From positions 348,750 to 412,749 of the forward strand of contig CAUYUJ010014354.1 of NCBI GenBank assembly GCA_963575745.1: a stretch of 64,000 nucleotides of DNA, in the 5' to 3' direction. Source of the stretch: Prorocentrum cordatum (taxonomy: Eukaryota; Sar; Dinophyceae; Prorocentrales; Prorocentraceae). The position numbers and the translations under genes were made by a program. Below the pieces are notes generated by a model. That model did no database searches and was not told the DNA's origin. It saw only the letters and a list, made by a program, of their open reading frames with translations. This document shows, in pieces, positions 53,181 to 64,000 of this stretch (positions within the stretch are counted from its first letter, which is position 1; every line of letters starts with the position of its first letter).

Positions 53181-54900
53181 TATGGGGAAGTGCCGCAAGG
53201 TTTCAGATCGGACCAAATATACCCCACGAACTCAGAGCACGTGCCCTGCGCTCGTGCAAAACTGTGTACAGCGAGAGGAGGGAACAGCAGCAGCAGCAGC
53301 AGCATGGGTCCGAGCGGTGAAACGAGGAACACGATCGGCCCGCCAGCAAGAAAAGACACTCAAGGGGAACACGGGGGAACATAATTGCAATGGTCAGGCC
53401 AGAATCAGGTCGGTTTGCGTGGGCAACTTCGCTCGAGCATGCCCGATTGAGAGCAGCTCCTCAACTGCTCCAAGGGCCTGCAGATCGATTCAACCCTGTG
53501 CGAAAAGATCTGAAACGGGGGACTCGTGCAAGGAAGGCCCGCATAAACCATGCAGGCGCACACTGCTGTTCTCCGCCCAGCGTACCTAACATAACAGCCA
53601 ACAGCCCGTGGCTAGAAAAGCACGTGGGCAGCGAGAGAGGCAGGGGAGACGCGGCTCGCTCATCGACCGTGAGCAAGTCCCACGCGTCCTCGTTCGTCGA
53701 AAGGACCTGTCCCGCTGGCAACAAAGGCTTCATAATCACGGCAAGCAATATGCCGTGGGGCTGCATGTTTCCGCGGTGAACCAGGCTCTTCGAGGAGCAA
53801 CCCGGGGCGACGCTCAACAGCATATGCTGCGCAGAATGGGGCAGGAGCTGCTGTAGGTCGACGTTCCTGCTCATCACGTTCCCCCTTCGGCCGTGCCGAC
53901 TGAACTGGCCTGAAACGAACGGGTCCCGAGGGAAAGGGTCGTGGGACCCAAAGGCTCCTCAGAGAACCCGCGTATCGTTCTGGGCCGTGGCTTGGCTGTC
54001 CCGGGGCCTGTGAAGACCCCTTCAGAGCCCGAAAACGCAGAAAAACAATTGGACACATTTACCTCAACACCTCTGTACTTCATGTTTGGACGCCCGAAGT
54101 GGGCACGGAAAACTTGGGTACGATACCCAACAACAAATGTTGTCCAAAACCGACAGCGGCTGCTGTTGGGCAGGCGGCCGTCTGCCTCAAATAAAAAATC
54201 CCGTGGCGACACCGACAACGAGGCCTGCTTCAAATGGGCAGGAACTGCTGGCGGTCTTCGAGCTTCCTTGGAAGGCCCGCCCCCTCTGTTAGTGGCTTTC
54301 GGGATATAACTCGGGCCTCTGGCGGCCGTTGAGGGCGACCTGGACACCCCTCGAGCAGGAAATCAACTGCAGAACTGATTTACCCCCAAATCGATTTTTG
54401 TCGACGAATCTACGGTCAATACGTAGAATGTTTGAAATTATCTACCAAAACTCCCACTGATGGGGTTAATCAATTCTGTAGTGGACCTCCTACCAGGACA
54501 CTTGGAAAACCATCGGCGAGGCGCAGCCGTTGAAGCGCACCCCGAGGCTGGGAGACCGCCAAGAGCCGACGAAACCGTCCGAAACCATGAAAACGCCCGA
54601 ACCTTCTCCCCTCGGGCGGCCGCCGCCGTTTCTTTCCTTAGCCATCTCGCTCGCCCCGATCACCGATCATGGCGACTGAAGGCATCGGCCGGCGGCGCGG
54701 CGAGTCCCAGGGCGAATGCCGAGCGGGCGGGCCTGCTCAGAAGGCTCGGAAAGCTTCGGGCCGTGTGCGAAGTGTTTTCAGCCTCCCTCGAAGGCGCAGA
54801 AAAATTCTCGGAAGGCGCGAGGGCCTCTGAGAAGCCTCGCCTTTTTCTGAGGCCTGTCCCCTCTCCAGAGGCCTCCCGCATGGGGTCGGAGTATCGCGCC
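53180..54900. other. No gene firmly supported
   Basis: A minus-strand frame (53,877-53,461; MSRNVDLQQLLPHSAQHMLL) and plus-strand frames at 53,608-53,856 and 53,941-54,309 have mixed composition but no motif. A short CAG run lies at 53,286-53,303. Confidence 0.35.
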
Positions 54901-54904
54901 ACAT

Positions 54905-55025
54905 CACAGTCGCATCGCCGTTGCATCGGCGATGTACCGGCGACGTCGGCGATGCATCGGCGACGTCGGCGTGGAGAAGATCGGGCCCCACATGGAACCG
55001 CATCGCCGATGCATCGGCGATGCGG
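54905..55025. repeat. CGATGCATCGGCGA palindromic short repeats
   Basis: GCATCGGCGATGTACCGGCG, ACGTCGGCGATGCATCGGCG and CATCGCCGATGCATCGGCGA. Similar sequence lies at 24,325-24,350. Confidence 0.75.
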
Positions 55026-55369
55026 CGCGATCCTGCGACCTCATGTACTCAGACCCCATCTGGGAGGCCTGGGTTCTCACTTTGCACACTGAGGTATCTG
55101 GGCTCTGTCCCATGCGGCTTCGCAGAAACGCCACAGAACAACGTAGAACGTACACTGACATTGGGCGGCCATTTGCCAACAAGCATCGGGGAGACGTAAG
55201 ACTCGGGTTCAGGGGACGCAGGTTGGCCTGACGGGGCCGCCAGGAAGATGACGAGGCCCAGTCTGATATTCTAGACGTTTCGCGCAACCCCACCAGCCCA
55301 TCCACAGACGATGCCCAAAGGAGTTGCCTCGATGAGGAAAGTGGGCAGTGCGGCAGCACACAGAGGAAG

Positions 55370-56085
55370 GGTCCCTCTTGGAGCGCTCTTGGGACACCCT
55401 TGGGCGCTCTTGGGGCCGTATTGGAGCTCTCTTGGGCATGTCTTGCGTCTTGGGGGCCTGTTGGCGGTTCCAGGGGCCTCTTGGAACCTCTCGGGTGCCT
55501 CGGGGAACCTCTTGGGGCCTCTTGGGGGTCTCTTGGGAGCCCCTTGGAAGCTTCTCGGGCGCCTCTTGGGGCCCTCTGGGCGCCTCTTGGGGCCCTCTTG
55601 AGGCGCTCCTGGAAGCCTTGGGAGCGCTCTTGGGGCCATCTTGGAGAACGTCGATCAAAGAAGAGGGTAGCTTGAAGTAGCGTTGTCTTTCGGGAGCCCT
55701 AGAAGTCGCCTCTTGCGACGTTCTCGTGGCGTCCTTGGAGCGCTCTTGGGCACTCTTGGGGCCGTCTTGGGGCTCGCTTGAGCCTTTCTTGGAGCCCTCT
55801 CGGGCCATTTTGAGCCATCTTGAGGCCTCGGATGGCCATCGGAAGCGAAAAGGCGAGACAACAAACAACATTGAGTTCCCCTAGGTGTTGGAAGGACGTT
55901 GGCCTCTTCAAGGCCTCCATGGTGAGCTCTTTGGCCACTTGGAGCCGTCTTGGAGCGGTCTTGGGGTCTCTTGGAAGATCTTGGGAGCCATCTTGAGGCA
56001 TCTGGGGATATCTTGAGCCATCTTGGAACTCACCATGGGCTTTCCGAGGCGTTTTTGGAGCCATCTTGGACGCTCCGATTCCTCG
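55370..56085 (+). repeat. Class L block
   Basis: GCTCTTGGGGCC and CCTCTTGGGGCC repeats interrupted by GATCAAAGAAGAGGG (55,652-55,666) and an A-rich ACAAACAACATTGAG marker (55,858-55,873). Confidence 0.85.
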
Positions 56086-56179
56086 CGGGGCCCCCCGTCC
56101 AGGTCCAGGGGAGAGGTCAAAACTCCCTCCCCGCCCGCAAGCCGTCTCGCTCACTACCACCCGCCCTCCCATCACATAC

Positions 56180-56258
56180 GTAGCACCCGAGCCTGGCCTG
56201 GGCCGCAGCATATTCAGCAGTCGTTTTTGGATGGGCAGCTACTGGGGGCGAATCCGCC
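56180..56258. repeat. Dispersed segment, mate at 58,545-58,617
   Basis: CACCCGAGCCT, GCATATTCAGCAGTCGTTTT and TGGATGGGCAGCTACTGGG. The second copy reads CACCCGAGCCTCAGCATGCT, CAGTGGTCGTC and TGGATGGACAGCTACTGGG. Confidence 0.75.
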
Positions 56259-56620
56259 GCTGCCGCCGCCGCTTCCGCCGGCGCCGCCGCCCGCCCGCCG
56301 CCGCCGCGCCACCGCCGCCGCCGCTGTCCGCCGCCGCAGTCGCCGTGCCGCCCGCCGCCGCCGCCGCCGCCGCCGTCGCCCCAGCTGCCGAATCGCCGCC
56401 GCCGCAGCCGCCGCCGCCGCTGCCCCCGCTGCCGAATCGCCGCCGCCGCAGCCGCTGCCGCCGCAGCCGCTACCGCCACCGCCTCCGCCTCCGCCGCCAC
56501 CGCCGCCGCCTCCGCCGCCGCCTCCGCTCCAGCCGCCGCCGCCACCGCCGCCGCCACCGCCGCAGCCGCCGCAGCCGCTGCCCCCGCCGCAGCCAACGCA
56601 GCCGCCATCGCCGCCAAGTG
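56235..56620. repeat. CCG trinucleotide tract
   Basis: CCGCCGCC and CCGCCAC repeats giving poly-Pro, Ala, Arg or Gly frames on both strands. Confidence 0.95.
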
Positions 56621-56809
56621 CATTCTGGATTATTCTTGACAGGGATGGCGGGGGGAGGCCGCACTGGGTTCGCGGCGCATGCTCCGAATTTGGAAGCAGT
56701 GTGTGTTTTGTATTGTGTTCCCCCATATCCTAAGATTGAGTTCTTGTTATTACTTGGACGCCTCCTACTCCTTTTTCTCCCTCTTCTCCTTCTCCTCCTC
56801 CTCATACCC

Positions 56810-57010
56810 AGAATTACTCACATCAAATTTACGCATACCCAGATTTACCCAGACATAAACTTACTCATACTCAGACCTACTCATACTCAGACCTACTCTT
56901 ACTCAGAGTTACTCATGCTGAGACTCACGCATGCCCAGGCTAACTAATACTCAGGCTTGTTCCCAGACTTCCTCATACTCAGACCTGCTCGTACTCAGAC
57001 CTTTTCATTG
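56810..57010. repeat. ~16-bp ACTCATACTCAGACCT repeat
   Basis: About twelve degenerate units (TACTCATACTCAGACC, TACCCAGATTTAC and similar). Confidence 0.85.
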
Positions 57011-57038
57011 TCTGAGTTATTCCACACACACACAATAG

Positions 57039-57565
57039 ATTGTGAGGATGTCTCAGGCGGGGCGCTGGCTTCAGCCCCCCAAGGGGAGCCGCCAGGGGTG
57101 TTTTCACGGTCCCATTCGCAGCAATTGTGTGGGGATGCCGCAGGCGGTTTGCTTGTATTCTGTCCCAACATCCTTGGCTATCCGAGCAGATTGTGAGGAT
57201 GCCTCAGGCGGGGCGCTGGTTTCAGCATCCCGAAGGGGGGCCGCCAGGGGTGTTTTCACGGTCCCGTTCGCGGCCGTTTTGTGGGGATGTCTTAAGCGGT
57301 TTGCACGTTCTCTGTCCCAACATCCTTGGCTACCAGAGCAGATTGTGAGGATGTCTCAGGCGGGGCGCTGGTTTCAGCTCCCCCTGAGGGGAGCCGCCAA
57401 GGATGTTTTCACGGTCCCGTTCGCGGCCATTTTGTGGGGATGTCTCAAGCGGTTTGCCTGTTTTCTATCCCAACATCCTTCGCTTTCGGAGCAGATTTGG
57501 AGGATTTCTCGAGCGAGCCGCTCATTTTCACCCCCCAGGTGGGCCAGATTTTGAGGACGTCTCGA
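57039..57565. repeat. 152-bp tandem array made of ~76-bp half units
   Basis: Units start ATTGTGAGGATG(T/C)CTCAGG at 57,039, 57,190 and 57,342, with a diverged one at 57,494. A second half begins TTGTGTGGGGATG and contains AGGCGGTTTGC, a diverged copy of the first half. Confidence 0.92.
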
Positions 57566-57589
57566 TCGGTGGCCAGACTCGTGGGCACA

Positions 57590-57860
57590 GATTCTCCTCA
57601 GGATGCCACAGGCGGCTCCAACAGGCTCCAGGAGGCCCCAGGAGACCACATGAGGTCCCAGGATGCATCAGGAGGCCACAGAAAGACTCACGAGGCCACA
57701 GGATGTCCCAAGAGGCTCTAGGAGGCCCGAGGAAGCTCCGGGAGGCCTCAGGAAGCCACAGGAGGCCCCAGGATGCCAGAGGAAGCGCCAGGAGGCATCG
57801 GAAGGCAACAGGAGGCCCCGAGAGGCCCCAGGAGCAGGAGGCCTCAGACGACAACAGGAG
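57590..57860. repeat. CAGGAGGCC short repeats (also 58,125-58,230)
   Basis: AGGAGGCCCCAGGAG, AGGATGCATCAGGAGGCC and similar 9-18-bp steps. Confidence 0.85.
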
Positions 57861-57889
57861 TGGCTCCAATCCCATGTGTTTTCCGTATG

Positions 57890-58125
57890 CTCATATAGAT
57901 TGGGCCTCACCTGGAGCACGAATCCTTGATGTTGTACGTATGTTTCTATCGATTGTTCTTCTCCTGTGTACGTATGTTCCTATAGGGCCTCTCCTGGGGC
58001 ACGAATCCTTGGTGTTTTACGTGTGTACCTATAGATTGCCCCCTTCTCCTGTGGCTCCAATCCGCAATGTTGTATTACTTTTGTTGCTATAGATTGGGCC
58101 CCTCCTGGGGCACAAATCCTCCCTA
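57890..58125. repeat. ~60-bp repeat with TATAGATTGGGCC
   Basis: TATAGATTGGGCC, CTCCTGGGGCACGAATCCT and TGATGTTGTACGTATG-like parts recur about four times. Confidence 0.75.
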
Positions 58126-58239
58126 GGAGGTCCCAGGAGGCCCCAGGAGGCCTCAAGAGGCTCCTGGAGGCCCCAGGAAGCCCCTGTAGGTTTCAGGGGG
58201 CCCCAGGAGGCCCCAGGAGGACCCAGGCTCATGCGCAGA

Positions 58240-59160
58240 GACGCGCTCGTACTACTGAGGCTCATTCACACTATTAGATTCATGACCACCCCGTCACAAG
58301 TGAAGCCCGTTTTTATTCGAAAACTCTTGCGCCTAGACATTCACGGCGGAGAGGTCCATGCGAATAGATGCACAGATGGGGAGCTCCACGCAATGAATAA
58401 TTTACAAGGGATGGTGGGGGGGGCCCGCATTGTTTCTGGTTGGCTCCCAGTCGCCTGGGGGAGGGGGTGTATACTAATAGGGAACATGGATCCAGACACC
58501 CTCTGGATAGCAAGCCGTCCAGCACTCCCACCCGCCGTCCCAACACATAAGTAACACCCGAGCCTCAGCATGCTCAGTGGTCGTCTTTGGATGGACAGCT
58601 ACTGGGAACCAACATCGAGCCCATGTACGCGACGGTTGAGCGAGGTGCGTCACGCGTGCCGGGCGCGCCACGCGCGCCAGGCACCCCTGGGGCCCGAGCG
58701 TGCCAGGCACGCCTGTTGCGCAAGATGCGCCACGTGCCTCCGCGTTCGCCAGGTGTGCCGCATGCTCCAGCAGCGCCAGGTGCGCCACCCTCGGGACACG
58801 TGCAGAGTATGTCAAGTGTGCCTGCGCACGTGACAGCACACATCGTGAAAAATGTCGATCCCGCCAACCTTTTCGAAAACCAATGCCCATTTTTGTGTTT
58901 CGTGGGCCTGCGCCAAGCCATACGCCACCACCCCCGTCCCTATCAAAAACCACTTGACTATGATCGCGAGGTGGCCGCGCATGATCCATATTCATCCGCG
59001 AGGTGTTTTTCGTATTAGCTCTGGGCAAAGCAGGCAATATGCTGACACCCCCGACGTCCCTATCAAGATTCTAAACAAAATGCTCGCGGGCCGCACGAAC
59101 ATGACTCCAGACAGCGCCCCACCATGTGCTCTGTATGTTATTATCTTGCACAGGGTGTCT
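58240..59160. other. No gene supported
   Basis: Includes GCC/GCG-rich short repeats (58,645-58,800; GCGCCACGCGCGCCAGGC). Frames lack motifs. Confidence 0.45.
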
Positions 59161-59164
59161 AGAG

Positions 59165-61135
59165 CTCCGACCACTTTATTCAGCGTCGCACGCCCACCTC
59201 CCCCCGCCGCTCCCCCCGCGCCCCCAACGCCACAATGGGACCCCAACCCCAGCGCCAGTGGGACCCCCCCTCCGCGGCCCTCTGCCCCGAGCCCCCTTCC
59301 GCGCCACCAGCGCCCCAGAGGGGGCACCGCCCATTGCCCCCTCCGCCACGAGGGTGTTATTCCGCGTTGCACGCCCACCTCCCTCCGCTCCTCTCCCCGC
59401 GCCACCAGCGCCACGGTGGAACACACGCTCCGCGGCCCTCTGCCCCGAGCCCCTCCTTGCCCCCTTGGCCCCGCCCACTGCCCCCTCCCCAACGAACGTT
59501 TTATTCCGCGTCGCACACCCACCTCATCCACCCTCACCCCGCGCCCTCGGCGCCACAGTGGCTCCCCCCGCTCCGCGGCCCTCTGCCCCGAGCCCCCCCG
59601 CGACCCCAGCGCCCCAATGGGGGCCCCGCCCATTGACCCCTCCACCACGAACGGTTTTTTCCGCGTCGCACACCCACCCCACACCCGCCCCTCCCCGCGC
59701 GCCCCCAGCGCCACAGTGGGACCCCCCATCCGCGGCCCTCTGCCCCGAGCCACCCCGCGTCCCCAGCGCGCCAGTGTGAGCCCCGCCCATTGCCCCCTTC
59801 CGCAGCGAATGATGCTCTATTCAGCGTCGCGCACCCACCTCCCCCCGACCTCTCCCCGCGCCTTCGGCGCCGCAGTGCCCCCCCCCGCTCCGCGGCCCTG
59901 TGCCCCGAACCCCCCCGCGTCCCCCGCGCCCCAGTGGGAGCCCCGCCCATTGCCCCCTCAGCCGCGAACGCTGTATTCCGCATCGCGCACCCGCCTCCCT
60001 CCGCCCCCACCCCGCGCCCCCAGCGCCACAGTGGGACCCCCGCCCCGCGGCCCTATGCCCCGAGCCCCCCCGCGCCCCCAGCGCCCCAGAGGGAGCCCTG
60101 CCCACTGCCCCCTCCGCCACGGACACTGCAGTCCGCGTTGCACGCCCACCTCCCCCCGGCGCCCCCAGCGCCACAGTGGGACTCCTGCTCCGCGGCCCTC
60201 TGCCCCGAGCCCCCCCGCGTCCCCAGCGCCCCAGCGGGGGCCCCGCCCATTGCCCCCTCCGCCACGAACGCTTGATTCTCTCGCGCAGGGTGTTCAAAGC
60301 TCCGACCACTATATTCCGCGCCGCGACGCACACCCACCCACCCCTCCTCACGCACCACATTACCACCTCCCCTCCTCCAGTGAGGGCCCCGCCCGCTGCT
60401 CCTTCCGCCACGACGATTGTATTCCGCGTCGCGACGCACACAGCCTCCCCCACCTTTTTCCCCCCGCGTCCCCAGCGCCCCAGTCGCCCCCCCCGCCCAA
60501 CGCCCTCTCCGCCCCGACAACTTTATTCCGCGTCGCGACGCACACCACCTCCCCCACCCCTCCCCCCGCGCCCCCAGCACCAAGTGTGGACCACCGCCCG
60601 TGCCCTCTGCCCCGACCAACCGCGCCCCCAGCGCACCCAGTGGGGCCCCGCCCATTGCCCGCTCCGCCACGAACGCTGACTGCATACCGGTCGCGACGCA
60701 CGCCACCTCCCCCAGCTTCCTCCCCGCGCCCCCAGCGCCCCAATGAGGGCCCCCACCCCGTGCCCACACCGCACCCACAGTCTATTCCGCGCCGCGACGC
60801 ACACCACCTCCCCCACCTCCCTCCCCGCGCCCCCACCGCCCCAATCGGGGTTCCGCCCATTGCCCCCTCCGCCCCGACAATGTTACTCCGCGTCGCGACG
60901 CGCGCGTCCTCCCCCCTTCCCCCCCGTCCCCGGCGCCCCAGTTGGACTCCCGCCCCGTGGCCCTCTGCCCCAGGCCCCGCCCATCTGCCCCCTCCGCCCC
61001 TATTCCGCCCCGTGCCCCCTTTCAGCCCGGTCATTATATTCCGCGTCGCGACGCACGCCGCCTCCCCCCCTCCCCCCGCGCCCTTGGCGCCCCAATGGGC
61101 GCCCGCCCCGTGGCCCTCTGCCCCGACCGGCCCGT
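59165..61135 (+). repeat. ~105-160-bp C-rich tandem array (Pro-coding artefact)
   Basis: Units start (T/A)TATTCCGCGTCGC near 59,178, 59,359, 59,500, 59,659, 59,817, 59,972, 60,130, 60,310, 60,418, 60,522, 60,781, 60,882 and 61,034, and carry CCCAGCGCC, CGGCCCTCTGCCCCGAGCC and CCCATTGCCCCCTCCGCC. AGAGCTCCGACCAC or AAGCTCCGACCAC at 59,169 and 60,297 marks two sub-arrays. It keeps an 868-codon Pro-rich frame open only because of composition. Confidence 0.93.
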
Positions 61136-61224
61136 CCGAGAATAAGCGGGCTCGCTGGGGAAGCAGGGCCGCCAGCCGAGAGGTCGGGGCGGCCACCGCC
61201 GTCCCCGGCGCGGGGCGCCAAGAG

Positions 61225-61450
61225 AAAGAGGCTCCGCCTCTTTCTCCTCCTCCTCCTCCTTATCGTCTGTTCTTCTTCCTTCTCCTCGTCATTTCTGCCT
61301 CCTCCTCCTCCTTCCCCTACACCTGCTCGTCCTCATCGTCCTCCTCGCGAACTTTTTCCTACCACCTCCGCCCCACCTTCCACTCCTGTCCCTGGTCGTC
61401 ATCCACCCCCTCCTCCATTTCATCCTCGTCCTCCGCCCTCCCCCAGCTCC
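61225..61450. repeat. TCC/CTC-rich tract
   Basis: Polypyrimidine sequence following the C-rich array. Confidence 0.8.
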
Positions 61451-61579
61451 GCCCTTAGGCATACCGCATACAACTGCCTCGTAGGCTGCCCTTTGGGTGA
61501 TAAGAAGGTTCGAGGGATAGGTTAGCTGTCGGTTGCGATTGGCGTTCGATCGGTTTGTAATATACATCTACATATGATA

Positions 61580-61870
61580 ACCAGATGTGACCACAACCAT
61601 ACTATGGCAACATATGTTGTGCAATCTAGGTGGAGCAATGCATATGGGACAAAGGAGAATTGTAAGCTATGATTGCAATATCTGGTGTGACACATGCGTT
61701 GTGCAATGCATGTGGCGCAATAACGTTTGTGGTGCAATGTATGTTGCAACGCGTGGTGTGCAATCCAAGCAAATGCTCAAAGTAGAGCAAAGCAACGCAA
61801 AGCAATGCAACAACAAAGCAATGCAACTAATGCAAATAAATGCAGATCAACGCAACGCAATGCAAATCAT
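61580..61870. repeat. A/T-richer TGTTGTGCAAT and GCAATGCAA repeats
   Basis: TGTTGTGCAAT at 61,614 and 61,697, GTGGTGCAATG at 61,729 and GTGTGCAATCC at 61,756, then GCAATGCAAC units to 61,865. A compositional island with no gene. Confidence 0.6.
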
Positions 61871-61904
61871 CCTGGCGAAGGACCCAACCATATGCAGTAG
61901 TTGT

Positions 61905-62505
61905 GAGTACCGCAGTTGTGGATATATTCTTCGGTGGCGCTCCATATGGTGCCACGAACCGTATGAAGGTGTGCCGAATTGTGTGGCTCAGCCTCTGCAG
62001 GGGCTTCGCTGGGAACCCCGACGGCAGCGCCCGCTCGCCGCGACGCCCATGTCGGCACGCCCCACTGGGAGACGGCCGGGGCGACGGCCGGGGCGACGGC
62101 CGGGGCGACGCTGGCCGCCTCATGGATCGCTGCGGGCTGAGACCGTCGTGGCGACGACGGGCCTCCGAAGGCCAGAAAGCTTCGAGCCTTGATCCTGGAG
62201 GTTCGCACTTCAAACCTCGACGTGAACCTTCGAAAATGCCGAGGCACCCTCGTTAGCCTTTCCAAACGAGAACTCCTTCGGTGGAGCCTCTATGGGGCCA
62301 CGAAACGTGTGAGGGGTGTGCCGAAATGGGTGTGCGGGACGCATGCGGGCACACCCACTGGGACCTTCGGTGGAGCTCCCTATGGGGCCACGAAACGTGT
62401 GAGGGGTGTGCCGAAATGGGTGTGCGGGACGCATGCGGGCACACCCACTGGGACTTCCCCATGGGGACACGAAACGAATGAGGGGTGTGCCGAAATGGGT
62501 GTGCG
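61905..62505 (+). repeat. ~90-bp palindrome-bearing array, fourth copy
   Basis: Leader TAGTTGTGAGTACCGCAG resembles the 5.03 kb junction. Units near 61,930, 62,275, 62,365 and 62,455 carry GGTGGAGC, GGGGCCACGAAACGTGTGAG and GTGTGCCGAAATGGGTGTGC. A CGGGGCGACGGC triplet repeat (62,074-62,112) sits between units 1 and 2. Confidence 0.85.
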
Positions 62506-62560
62506 GTGATGACGGTGATGATGAAAACGATGCTGATGATGACGATGATGATGGTGGAAG
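62500..62560. repeat. GATGAT-rich microsatellite
   Basis: GATGACGGTGATGATG and GATGATGATGACGATG steps. Confidence 0.85.
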
Positions 62561-62659
62561 GAGGGAGGAGGGGGAGGAGGAGGAGGGGAGAGGAGAACCC
62601 GGGGCGACGTCTCCTCACAACGAGGACCCAACACCACAGGATGGTTGGGAAATAGCGCA

Positions 62660-62885
62660 AAGCCGCGACGAGGCGGCGACGGAGCGGCGACGACGAGCAC
62701 GGAGCCGCCAGACCAGCAATCAGGTTCAGACGACGGGCGGCGACGAGATGGCGACGCGGCGGCGAAGGCGAGCACGGAGCCGCCAGACCGACATTCAGGG
62801 CCAGATGACGGACGGGCGACGAGCCGGCGATGGGGCGGCGACGGCGAGCATGGATCCGCCAGACCGACATTCAGGGTCAGTTCCT
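62660..62885. repeat. ~75-bp tandem repeat, three units
   Basis: GGCGACG, GCGAGCACGGAGCCGCCAGACC, ATTCAGGGTCAG-type units end near 62,730, 62,805 and 62,880. Confidence 0.85.
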
Positions 62886-62889
62886 TAGA

Positions 62890-63740
62890 AGAGAAGCGAG
62901 AACTCCTGAGTGCAAGCACTGGTTGGGGAATATGTGCGTATCCCGACCTCACGTTCAAACAATCCCAGAACCTACCCGCTAGTCCCAACATCCACCTAGC
63001 CGCGTCACTGTTATGTGTTGATCTCAAGACCTGTCAACCGACCGGACTCGATATCTATCGGTACGAATGTACGTATCGGTCCCAGTATCAAGAGATCCGT
63101 GGGCCGATGTGCGTGCGGTGCTTGCAGTACTTACACGACTTGCATTTCGAATTCCAGTCAAATGCGCATCTCAAGTTCCATTTCGAATTGCATTGCGATT
63201 GCCATTGAATCAGCAGTGGATGTGTAGAGCCATCGTTCTACCAGAAGGTATGCTGAGAAGGGAACGAGGGCGGTTTGCTGGGCACGGCGGGCATTGGCCA
63301 CGAATAGGTCCCCCGACCAAAATCTAAGGAACGACCCGAAAACCGGAGCCACTCCTGAGCTCAAGGTGGTCCTCATCCCGGCATCTTCACAGTGCTTCGA
63401 TGCTCAGTTCGATTGTCAATTCGATGTGCGTCTCGGCGTGCAGGCCGAACTGTATGTCAATGTGCATGTCGATCTGCATATGGACGCGCATGTCGTTCTA
63501 CAGTTCTACATGTCAGTGAGCAATGCGACGTGCCAGTGTGTTGCATTCCGCTGTGTCTGCCGATGTGAATGTCGATGCGACCTCGCGAAACTTCACCTCG
63601 CCCGTCCGAAACCGAAAAGCGAACATCATTCCCCGGCCGGCATCACGTCGCTGACACCCTCCAACCTCCGACTCATAACATTGCTGGTCGCAACGCTGCC
63701 TAATAAGCCCGCAATGTGACGTGTCGATTTGCTACTGATG
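62890..63740. other. No gene supported
   Basis: Lower-GC unique sequence with imperfect ATGTCGATCTGCAT-like repeats (63,415-63,590). Short frames only. Confidence 0.4.
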
Positions 63741-63744
63741 GCAG

Positions 63745-64000
63745 TTGCAGCCTGCAGTAGGTCGCCAAGAGTCCTACGAGACATCTGTGCAGGATCTCAA
63801 GGTCTTGAGGGCGGGCGTCTCTGCAGCCACCCAATTCCAGTGGCATGTTGTCGCGTACCTGTGGGAGCAACTTCGGCGAGGAGATGTACCGCCTCGCCCT
63901 GAATGGATCTCGACGTGCTCGTCGCATCGCACGCCAAAAGCGTGCTTGAAGAACACCTCCCCAAACAAGAGCGGGAGGAAGGCCCACGCCATCGAGGCAG
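63745..64000 (+). CDS. Possible exon running off the window edge
   Basis: After an acceptor-like CTACTGATGGCAG the plus strand stays open to the last base: LQPAVGRQESYETSVQDLKV, SAATQFQWHVVAYLWEQL and RGDVPPRPEWISTC. The middle looks helical and globular. The opposite strand is also open here, so strand choice is uncertain. No family recognised. Confidence 0.33.
   Translation, partial: MQPAVGRQESYETSVQDLKVLRAGVSAATQFQWHVVAYLWEQLRRGDVPPRPEWISTCSSHRTPKACLKNTSPNKSGRKAHAIEA

Noticed and set aside
55697-56060. Regulatory elements from CCATTTTGAGCCATCTTG
   Set aside because: Ordinary class L variation.
58852-61458. 868-codon Pro-rich protein
   Set aside because: The frame coincides with a C-rich tandem array whose unit length is not constant in multiples of three. 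No domain is seen.

Overview
The window looks like nuclear DNA of a GC-rich dinoflagellate, with Prorocentrum or a relative as my best guess. Four things point that way: a near-perfect relict of the dinoflagellate spliced leader at 16,889-16,910 (minus); a chlorophyll a/c-binding (LHC) protein fragment; GT/GC-AG introns with loose donors; and a sequence that is mostly repeats with rare genes. I found no rRNA, tRNA, operon or CRISPR signal. Most long open frames are by-products of G/T-rich, CA, CCG or Pro-coding repeats.

0-14 kb: G/T-rich degenerate repeats (called class L here), arrays of an ~88-bp unit holding two short palindromes, a 238/490-bp hierarchical repeat, a 340-bp triplication, a CAG tract inside a duplicated segment, and an N-terminal LHC fragment on the minus strand. 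14-20.4 kb: three copies of a composite repeat. One copy is split by a processed retrocopy of a sulfotransferase-like gene (spliced leader at its 5' end, short A-rich remnant at its 3' end, ~21-bp flanking duplication). A 102-bp x 11 array follows. 20.4-34 kb: microsatellites (a 560-bp CA tract), a transmembrane exon, a tandem duplication and a decayed reverse-transcriptase retroelement on the minus strand.

34-52 kb is the most informative part. A non-LTR retrotransposon on the plus strand (ORF1, endonuclease, reverse transcriptase with YADD, TTCA-repeat tail) is split inside ORF1. The halves lie at 34.2-34.81 kb and 48.07-51.79 kb. Between them is a 13,262-bp segment bounded by a perfect 29-bp terminal inverted repeat and a candidate 4-bp GGCC duplication. 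Removing the segment plus one GGCC joins the ORF1 halves in frame. The segment carries a DDE-like transposase gene and at least three further multi-exon genes plus one exon, all on the minus strand. It also carries subterminal GGATCTTGC repeats and internal TTCCAACG-type repeats seen nowhere else in the window. I interpret it as a large cargo-bearing DNA transposon.

52-64 kb: more class L sequence, CGT and CCG microsatellites, 152-bp, 60-bp and ~155-bp arrays, another ~88-bp-unit array, and one possible exon running off the right edge. Single-base frame breaks at homopolymer runs recur in otherwise conserved coding segments; decay and assembly error cannot be told apart here.
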